Assembly: GCF_950023065.1 (NCBI RefSeq)
Contig: NC_088681.1
Span: 61,910,836-61,974,835 of the forward strand
Direction: 5' to 3'
Source: Planococcus citri
Lineage: Eukaryota > Arthropoda > Insecta > Hemiptera > Pseudococcidae
DNA length: 64,000 bases
A program made the position numbers and the translations under genes. The notes beneath the pieces were generated by a model that did no database searches, was not told the origin of the DNA, and worked only from the letters and a program-made list of their open reading frames with translations. Positions 56,310 through 64,000 of the stretch are shown here, piece by piece (positions within the stretch are counted from its first letter, which is position 1; the number at the start of each line of letters is the position of its first letter).

Positions 56310-58058
56310 TTTTGTTTAGATTTTAGTTTAATTTATTTTAATATATATAATTTAATTTAATTTTAATTTTAAATATAATAATATTTTATTAATACATAAT
56401 ATTAATTTTTTATTTAAAATTTTACAAATAAATTACCCAAACATATGAAAATGTGATGCGAAGCATTGAAAAATGCGATTATACTCGTAATCACTAATCA
56501 GCTTATTTGAAGAACTTTTTTGAAAAGTGTTTACTCCAGCTGTTATTTCGTATTTAGTTTGCAAAATAATTAAAATTTGCAACATAAAAATATTTTAAAA
56601 ATCGTTGATAATTTTCTCATAATGGTGTTCGTTTTGATGTGACAGTGCCAACAGGATATCATTCGATTTTAATTGATCGTTTAAAATCAGTCATACCGGG
56701 TGTGCATTTTTTTATCAATGCGGTCACTTCGGAAAGTAGCCAACTCACGAATAATCGTGAAGTCGTGTTGCGAAAATTTCAAAATCATTATCTACTACAT
56801 ATGTTACCTTTGCTATCAATTTGCTTTTCCGGCAAACATGAAATCTTGAAATTATATTGTCGACAAATTGATGATAAAATATTCTAAAGCGATTGCATGT
56901 TTTATAAAAAAAAATTATATTCGAGTTGTACCTGTTGTGTGTCAGCTGTGGTGGACATTTTTTCTTGCTTTTGTCATCTTTTTATCAAGAGATAGTAGGA
57001 AAATTGAGCGAGTCTTTTAGAAAGGGTGTCATGTCATGAGCTCTCAAAATTGACGCTATTCGATTTTTTACTAGAAATGATACAGCGTGGTTAAAATTTA
57101 CAAATCTGATTCAAATTTAGTTAAGCGTTGTTTAGGTATTTTATTATGTTGTGGAAAAAATTTCGATCAAAATTGACCACAGGCGAGAAAAATTTTGAAA
57201 ATCATTTTGTGAATTTTCAAAGGTCTTTTATTTGTATAGTTTTTTTTCTTCTTCAAAAAACACGTACCTGCCTATGTATTTTGTGTAGTGATACATGTAC
57301 AGTTCCTCGGTCACCCCTCCCTCTAAAGTTGCGATTTGAGGTTTTGCAAATCCCTGACTCATTGAATTCACAATTCAATACCACTTTTTATGTAGCAGAT
57401 GCAAAAAAAATTCAAGAAAAAAGAGTATAAACAGTTTGATCGAGATGAAAATTTTTTCAAAAAAAAAATCAAATCTAAACAATTGATCAGAAAATTTGAA
57501 ATTTTTCCTGCGTCTTATTTAGATCAATTGGCCATGCTTTTTCTCTATACATACTCTATTAAAATTCGAAAAGAATTGAAAAAACGACCCACCCTTATAC
57601 GAGTAGGTATCTACCTACTTATATTCACGAGTACAATTTTGTAATGTATTGTGTCAGTCGGAAAATTTTATCACGATGGTTTTGAAACACAAGGATCAAA
57701 GTCTACTATGTAGTTAGATAGTTAGATAATTTGAAAATCCCAGCCGAGGATTAATTGGCCGTTCTTGACCGAGTGCTGTTTTCCCAATGATCTGAACCAT
57801 GAGATTGATGCTAGCGCTATTGTGAGAGGTACTGGAGTTCTAAGCGAACGAAAGGGTTTAAGCTAGTGGATGTGTGAACTGAGTGAAATCATGACAAACG
57901 TCGGATATCGAAAAGTAACGTCAAAACCTTCTTGAATACTACTACATAGAATAGACCACAGACATTATTAAGAAAAAACCCCCGCTTATGATTTACCTGT
58001 AGCCAAATATTGTCGTAGGTGCATTATTGTACTGTAAATGTGAAATTCTGACGCTTAC
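56310..58058 (-). other. Gene E intron 1, part shared with gene A
   Basis: From about 56450 to 58000 the sequence follows gene A intron 1 (about 330-1900) closely, more so than genes C or D. This supports a common origin of units A and E. An AT-only stretch lies at 56310-56420. No gene is seen. Confidence 0.55.
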
Positions 58059-58203
58059 CTATTTCATTGTCACCGCTGCCGATTTCCTCTTCATTGTTAC
58101 TCAATTCATTTTCATTGGTGCTTAATTCATATTTACTGTCGATTCCATGGACAACATTAGTAATCAATAAATAAACACCAAGTATTTTAAACTGCGAAAG
58201 CAT
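58059..58203 (-). CDS. Gene E signal-peptide exon
   Basis: The ATG at 58203 begins MLSQFKILGVYLLITNVVHG, a signal peptide with the same core as gene A. An acidic linker rich in NENE, NNEEE and GSGDNEIG follows. The exon has 145 nt and a phase 1 GTAAGC donor. The exon itself is intact although the only FAMeT exon downstream is frameshifted. Confidence 0.72.
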
Positions 58204-58264
58204 TTTGTATAAATACAGATTTCAACACTGTCACTTTCTCGCTTCAGTTTTGTTCTAGCGAAAC

Positions 58265-58299
58265 TGCATTATGGTGAACATTATTGCCCTCTATTTATA
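58265..58299 (-). promoter_or_regulatory. Gene E core promoter
   Basis: TATAAATA at 58299-58292 and a GCAGTT initiator with its A at 58265 are 34 bp apart, as in gene A. Confidence 0.6.
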
Positions 58300-58559
58300 C
58301 GTGTAGACAGCACCAGGAATAGTAGTAAGGGCAATCATTTAGATGAGACATTATCATTTGTATGATAAGGAAATTTATAGGACATACTCGTACCACCAGT
58401 GACGAGAACTTAAATTTATTTTTATGATGAGATCATAATACATATCAATCTCTATTTCCCCACATCTGGTTTCAATGTTTCCAAAATTTCCCAAGTTTTC
58501 GAGTATGCGGTCTTTGTTGCGATAGTTAAGGTTGGGCCAGGGAGTGATTTTTCTTTACG

Positions 58560-59050
58560 TTTTGAAGGTCTGGGATCACGATTCGCTCAATTAACAAGTT
58601 GATCTGTTTTCAAACGAATTGTTTGCGTATAAATTTATTAATTTTCCAGTGAATTGTTCGTCAGAGTATCAATTCATTCAAGGAAATAATTCATGAACGA
58701 ACTGATTAATTCTTTGAAAGAACGATTCGCTTATGAATAGATTTACTTAGTTTTAGCGAATTATTCGCCAACGAATTGATTAAGTGATTAATTTATGAAT
58801 CAATTCGCTCGTGAACGAGTCATTAATACGAATAAATTCGTTCAAGAATGATTCGCCGAAAATTATTCAATTCGTTCGCGCTAATGATTTTCTAAAAACT
58901 AACTAAATGAATGGATTCGTTGGCGAACGAGTCACGTATACGAATCAATTCGTTCGCGAATGATTCACCAACAATTAATTATTTTGTTCGCGAACGATTC
59001 ACCTAGAAATCAATCAATTTGTTCAATCGCCAAACGTTTGCGAAGGACTC
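58560..59050. repeat. Cluster of GAATCGTTCGCGAACGATTC-like palindromes
   Basis: Variants of CGTTCGCGAACG, GAATTGATTAAT and ATTCGCCAACGAAT occur repeatedly at intervals of about 20-40 bp. A smaller set occurs at 2450-2575 upstream of gene A. Each unit is nearly self-complementary. It may be a degenerate satellite or a set of binding sites; the sequence alone does not decide. Confidence 0.5.
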
Positions 59051-59985
59051 GATTCGATTCGCTTCGCTTGAATACAGATCAGTTCCTATACAATGGTTTC
59101 GCAAAAAGTGAATTAAGTCGTTCGTAAAAAATTCTTCATTTGACGAAAAGTCGGTCTTTTCACGCATAATGCGTGACTGTTTTTTTTTTTTTTTTTTACC
59201 AGAGCATGAAATTTTCAGGAACAGTTTCCACAAAAAATTCAGCCGATCAATATAAAAATAGGAATGTGCTGCTGCAGATATTCAAATTTTTTGAGATTGT
59301 CCGAAAATTGCATAAATTGACAAATAAATCAAATGACTGGCATCATTTAGGAAAACCGCATTTCTGGTCACATTTGAATTTCAACCATAATTGGATGAGG
59401 TTCAATTTTGGATATTGAAGGGAGCAAAAGGAAACATTTTTCGAGGGACTGAATTTTACAAAAAAACATGCCTCAAAACCCGTACGGCGTACATGTATGA
59501 TTGGGTAGATACAACTTTGAGAACCTAGGTTATAAATTCTCGTTCACCAGAATAGCTATGTAGAGATGGTTTAATTTGGTTCAAAGAAGGGATTGAATTT
59601 TTGGACTAATTTCCATCATTTTTACAGAATTGTACATTTTTTATAAGCAAAAACCGCCAAAAAATGCTTATTTTCGAAAAAAAATTTAAAAGAACACTCG
59701 AGAGGTTGTTTCTTCAAAATTCGTTTTTTTTTCTGAGTGAAATTTAATGAAGAACGTTTCGTTTGTTTTAATGTGGTGATGTACGTAGAAAGTGAGCTCT
59801 TTTCGTAAGATGAAGTAATGAGTCACCATTTCTAAAATTTGATGTACCTATCTAAAAAAAATCGAGTACCTTTCTTTTTTACTCACTTGAAAAGAAATGA
59901 GACGAACTCTTTGTGCTTGAAAAATACGTAGAACTTATGTCATTTACTTACTTCGTGTATTGGCAAAACTATAATGATGAGTTTA
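59051..59985. other. Unique spacer, no gene recognised
   Basis: This stretch is AT-rich with a poly-T run at 59181-59198. It has no match to the spacers of the other units and no conserved reading frame. I see no terminal repeats. Confidence 0.4.
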
Positions 59986-60300
59986 GTTCTAAGTAATACC
60001 GATTTTTATTACAAACACTGTAAATGGCGAATATTTTTATGGTATTTATGTACTCATTTATTGCCATATTGCAACATGTATAATAATTTAGATAATTCGT
60101 CTAATCGTTTGTGTGAATAAGGAAATCACAGGATATAGGTATGTACGTACAAACACTGACGTAAGCCCGAGATTATATTTTTAGGTACTTATTTTTCTCG
60201 TTTTCCTGTTTCACAACGTCATTTATGAGTTCTCAAAAAGGGACGTTTTTGAAGAAAAAAATCGTGCTCTTTTCGCTCTAGCCTTTACCTAACACGGTCT
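59986..60300 (-). promoter_or_regulatory. Orphan FAMeT-type promoter without signal exon
   Basis: From about 59995 upward the sequence matches the 300 bp upstream of genes B, C and D (TACCGATTTTTATTAC, GGCGAATATTTTTATGGTATTTAT and TTGCCATATTGCAACATGTA). The TATA is changed to ATAAATACC in a weaker context. The signal-peptide exon expected at about 59870-59985 is absent. It marks a deleted gene start between F and E. Confidence 0.55.
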
Positions 60301-60529
60301 GGGAAAAATAACTCAATTTACTGTTAAATTTTCAAGAAAATCTGGGTACTTTTTGAAATTATAATATGTATTATTATTAATTTTGATAAATTACATTATT
60401 TAAAATTGAATAAAATACATGAATGAATAAACATTATTTACCTAGGTATGTAGCTTAATGATTTGATAAAAGTAAGAAGCGCACTTATTATGATACTTAC
60501 CTAAAGGATATTAATTATTGTAGAATTGA

Positions 60530-60880
60530 ACGATTTAAACGGCTGGAAGATTTGCCTCCAATGGATTTACTGATACTTGAGTGGAAGTTGTGTTATGTGC
60601 ATCCAATGTCGGTAACATGATGCAGAAGAATGTTATCCTTGACAAAGTTCCAAATTTTTGAAATATTGAAGTAGACTTATTAAATAGAAACCAAATTGTT
60701 TGATTTGAAGTTGTAGAGTTTTTTGTTCGGGAGCCACTTGTAATTATAGAAATACAAGAACTTTAGCTGCACAAAAATACAAAAAACATACGAGTATCGC
60801 ATACAGTGTAGTTATCTATGAGTTGGCTACAATGTGTAAATACGTACAATTCATTTGCAAACAAAATGTAGTATGATCGA
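60530..60880. other. Conserved intergenic block downstream of gene F
   Basis: This is a fourth clear copy of the spacer block (ATGATGCAGAAGAATGTTATC, GAGCCACTTGTAATTATAGAAAT), with a deletion of about 30 bp relative to 2680-3110. No coding frame is evident. Confidence 0.45.
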
Positions 60881-61039
60881 ATTGTAATACTTAATTACTT
60901 GTAAAAAAAAAGGTATCAGAAGGTGAAATTTATTCCGAATGTGATGATTTTTAAAATTTGAATGTCTCAAAAAGAAACCCTTCTTGTCTCATAATCCGAG
61001 CATAGTTAACATTAGATATTTTATTAACATTTTACGTAC

Positions 61040-61516
61040 CTATTTGGGGTGGGAAAGCCCAATAAGCATAATTTGAGTGACCGGCGCTAGAAAAACCAAA
61101 GTATTTGATTATCCTAGGCTTCGTTTTCAATGATGCAAGGGCAGGTCTCCCATTTTTTCCAACTTCAATTGATGATCCATCTGTTGTGATTCGAATCCAA
61201 AATGGGTGCCATTCTTCAACTGATATAAGGTTGTCCTCATCATAACTAACTTGTTCTTCTCCGGCAGGAGTTGTTCGGATTGATAAATGCGTTTTTTCTA
61301 TGACTACGTGAAAAATATCTAGACCTTGATACTTCGTATTGTTTTGTGAAATAGAAGATATTTCAGGATCATTTTTTTCTGTAAAAATGATTCGAGCGGA
61401 ACTATATGCTTTGACGTTGAATTCCAAAAAAAATCCGTCATCATTATTTATATCTGCAATCGGGTAAAGTGTGGAAAAAGCGGTTTTTGAGAAATAAGTT
61501 CTGTGCCGGAGAAGAT
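61040..61516 (-). CDS. Gene F FAMeT4 exon
   Basis: This open 477-nt phase 1-1 exon has DLLRHRTYFSKTAFSTLYP, FFLEFNVKAYSSARIIFTE and the signature EWHPFWIRITTDGSSIEVGKN. It ends YWAFPPQIG at a GTACGT donor. Confidence 0.8.
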
Positions 61517-64000
61517 CTGCCAAAATGAAAATAGAAAGGAACTATAGTGTATTGAAATGATACGCTATAGAAAATGCATTACTTAGAAATATTTTTTATT
61601 ACAGTGAGCGCTTGCGTTAACTACTGGTAATAATCACGTGTGTTACAAGTAGCTACCTAATGGAGAAAAATACGAGTATAGACCTCAAACACTTCTACAA
61701 TCTACATGTGTTTTTTTTGTTTTGTCAAGGTAAGGTTATACAACCCAAAAGTTGCAAAAAATCATGATTTCGCCAAAAATTACAGTACTTTGAGGCCCCT
61801 GGCTCAGCAGCACCCTCTCGAAGTAAACCTTTTTACCAATTTTCATCAAAATCCAGGGTGTGTGTGTTTTTTTTAAATTTTTTATAAATTATTCTAGTGC
61901 GAATGTGAATACATTACATACATACCTATGTTAGTGTCCTTTGAACTTACAAAATTCCAGTGACAAACATCTGTACTACCTAATACAAAGTACTTGATTG
62001 GCCATGGGAGCGGATCATTTTTTTGAGACATGTATGCAAGTTCCCCAATATTCTTTCCTACTTCAATTAATCCGTCTGGGGTGATTCGAATCCAAAATGG
62101 ACGCCATTTTTCATTTGATAGTGAATTTTTTTCTGCAAGATTCAAGGTTGATACTGGTGGATTTGATTCGATTTTCACTATCTGTTCCCGTGGAAGGAGA
62201 CCCACTGCAAAATATTGATCCTCCTTCATGGGTTCAACTGTTGAAGAAAAATAGATGCGAGCGGTTTCTTCGTTGTTCACGTTAAACTTCAAGAAAATTT
62301 GGTTATCATTTTTTATAACGCTGATTGGATAAAATGTTGCTCCTCTGTGGGTTTTTAAGCTTCTGTATTTAGGAAGATCTGTAAAAAATAATATTGAAGG
62401 GTTTATAGCAAGATAAAATTTCATTTTCTTATTATATTTTTCAGTGATGGTGAGTTCTACGAATGGTACAAAATTGAGAACTTTAACCATTTTGTGAACT
62501 TATAGAAGCCATTTTTGGGGATGCGGATGTGATAAGTGAGCAAATAGGTAACCCAGTTTAGAATAAGAGTAGTAGGTACCATAAAAAACCACGCCTAATT
62601 AGTTACAGTGCTTACCTTCTTCTTTAACACATTCTATTGATGGATCTCCCGTTAATCCAGGTTTACAGCTACATATAGGCACGTGGTTTTCTACTTCGCA
62701 TGTTGTACTTGTATTTTTGCCACACATTCCATTTCCAGCACACGGATCTTGGCATTTTTTTCCAATGCAGGCTTTGTTTTGTGGGCATTCCGAGTTGAAA
62801 ACGCATTCAAATCTACACGTTGAAGGTGAATCTAGCTGATTTTTCTTGCAAGAGCATATTGCGCGATTGTCTTTTTGTTTACATTCGCTATTTGGACCGC
62901 ATGGTGAAGGAATGCACACATTTGTTACTGAATCAAAGAAAATCACATTTCTATCAGTAAAATTAAAGAAACCGATAGTGTCCGAAGTTATAGGGCAGTT
63001 GACAGTAGATAAGTACCTGTTTTACTGTCCTTGACACTTGGAAACGCCCAGTTAGCGAAACTGCCACTACTTGCAAATCCATAATACTTGATTGGCCTGG
63101 GCTCCGTCTTCAAAGACATGAAAGCGGAACTTGCATTCTTTCCAACTTCAATTGATGCTCCATCACGTGTAATACGAATCCAGAATGGACGCCATTCGTC
63201 GGGCGATAATAATATATCTTTGTCATAATGTTCACTTGCGGGTTCAGCGAGTTCAGTGGTTTTAATAGCAGGGACCGTATTCGTAGTATATCCACCTAAA
63301 ATTACTTTGAAAATTCTCTCATCCTTCTTCACAGTTTCATTTGTTGGAGAAAAAATAATGTAAGCGTCTTGATCAGTTTCCACCATGAATTTAAGAAAAA
63401 TTGGGCCATTATTTTTTATTTCTTCGATCGGATAAAATGTGTAACCATCATCGTAGGTTGTTAAAGTTCTATACTGGGAAATATCTGTAAAAAATGAAGG
63501 TAAAAATTGAAAGTTATAGGTACTGGAAGAATTGAAATTTCAGAGTCAAATAGATAGTGTTTTGAGAGACTATTTTCAAATTTGAATTAAAAGGTGTTCT
63601 TATGCTGAATTGAAAACAATACCAATAGCCTATAGGTACGCATACGTGCGTTTTTTCCCCTCGACATTATTGAATTTTGGCGTTGGTAAAATTTTTCTCT
63701 TTTCGTTAGAGAAATAATTGTGTGACTTAACTCTTACCTATGTTATTCCTGTCAAAACACAGAAACGCATAGTTAACGGAAATGTTATCACTGGCGAATC
63801 CATAGTACTCGATTAACCGAGGCTCCGTTCTCGAAGACATGAACGGAATGCTGCCTTTCTTTCCAACTTCAATTAAGGTTCCATCTGAGGTGAGTCGAAT
63901 CCAAAATTGACGCCATTCATCAGATGAAACCATGTTCATTTCATAGTGTGTATGTAATGTATTTTTTTCTGAACCTTGAGTTGTTCGTATTACTGATGTG
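61040..64000 (-). CDS. Gene F: FAMeT-EGF gene, partial at right edge
   Basis: Visible exons are 64000-63738 (FAMeT1, partial), 63484-63017 (FAMeT2), 62927-62616 (EGF/DPY), 62378-61926 (FAMeT3) and 61516-61040 (FAMeT4). All are open, phase 1, with GT/AG borders. The unit is the most compact here (introns of about 90-400 bp) and free of insertions. The conserved GGT TAG terminal exon and AATAAA region have been deleted between about 60980 and 61000, so its 3' end must differ or is lost. Signal exon and promoter lie beyond the window. Confidence 0.75.
61926..62378 (-). CDS. Gene F FAMeT3 exon
   Basis: This open 453-nt exon begins DLPKYRSLKTHRGATFYP and has FLKFNVNNEETARIYFSS and EKWRPFWIRITPDG-LIEVGKN, where one residue of the usual DGSLIEVG is missing and K precedes W. 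It ends CHWNFVSSKDTNIG at a GTATGT donor. Confidence 0.78.
62616..62927 (-). CDS. Gene F EGF/DPY exon
   Basis: This intact 104-codon exon has VCIPSPCGPNSECKQKD, AICSCKKNQ, CRFECVFNSECPQNKAC, CQDPCAGNGMCGKNTSTTCEV and PICSCKPGLTGDPSIEC. All cysteines of the gene C exon are kept. It is a Dumpy-type EGF-DPY unit, with phase 1 at both ends. Confidence 0.85.
63017..63484 (-). CDS. Gene F FAMeT2 exon
   Basis: This open 468-nt exon has DISQYRTLTTYDDGYTFYP, FLKFMVETDQDAYIIFSP, FKVILGGYTTNTVPAI and the signature EWRPFWIRITRDGASIEVGKN. It ends DSKTG at a GTACTT donor. Confidence 0.8.
63738..64000 (-). CDS. Gene F FAMeT1 exon, partial
   Basis: The 3' half of FAMeT1 is present: EMNMVSSDEW, RQFWIRLTSDGTLIEVGKK, YYGFASDNISVNYAFLCFDRNNIG and a phase 1 GTAAGA donor at 63737. 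The rest lies beyond the right edge. Confidence 0.75.

Noticed and set aside
5437..63738. Calling the FAMeT proteins farnesoic acid methyltransferases
   Set aside because: The name is historical; I see no SAM-binding motif, and signal peptides with EGF/DPY modules point to the extracellular space.

Overview
The window reads as a stretch of arthropod nuclear genome, most likely an insect. The genes have introns with GT/AG borders, TATA-plus-initiator promoters and AATAAA signals. The proteins are built from farnesoic acid O-methyltransferase-type domains (FAMeT, Pfam Methyltransf_FA) and Dumpy-like EGF/DPY modules, an animal combination. The sequence is AT-rich and full of GTAGGTACCTAC-type motifs, which resembles sternorrhynchan Hemiptera (scale insects, mealybugs, aphids). 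The insect group is inference only.

The backbone is a head-to-tail tandem array of paralogous genes, all on the minus strand. I name them A to F from left to right. The full plan is: signal-peptide exon, FAMeT1, FAMeT2, cysteine-rich EGF/DPY exon, FAMeT3, FAMeT4, and a tiny terminal exon with a TAG stop. Every internal exon begins and ends in phase 1. Gene A (start 2067) runs off the left edge. Gene B (17117 to 5383) has a 4-bp frameshift in its EGF exon. Gene C (39677 to 19115) is the only complete and intact copy, with a 2325-nt CDS coding for 774 residues. Gene D (48777 to 40979) is broken by a transposon in the EGF exon and a 1-bp deletion in FAMeT3. Gene E (start 58203) keeps a signal exon and one divergent, frameshifted FAMeT exon; a separate FAMeT2 stub lies at 49474-49622. 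Gene F (61040 to beyond 64000) has intact visible exons but lacks the conserved terminal exon. An orphan promoter without a signal exon sits near 60.0 kb.

The introns and spacers hold a dense set of mobile elements, and the paralogous units provide empty sites for several of them. Intron 1 of gene C contains a nested stack: a foldback element (23558-37959) interrupted by a Helentron-associated-like element (24457-37885). That element is in turn interrupted by a Helitron (25089-30430), which carries a second foldback (27376-28767), and by a Ty1/copia retrotransposon (30989-37676), whose 5' LTR carries a 629-bp inverted-repeat element. Other elements are two TTA-flanked foldbacks, a hAT-like element with 8-bp duplications, a TTAA-flanked foldback, a TA-flanked mariner-like MITE and a second Helentron-like copy inserted in coding sequence.

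The FAMeT proteins are predicted to be secreted, modular extracellular proteins. Despite the domain name I see no basis for calling them methyltransferases. Apart from the copia polyprotein I found no plus-strand gene and no convincing structural RNA gene.
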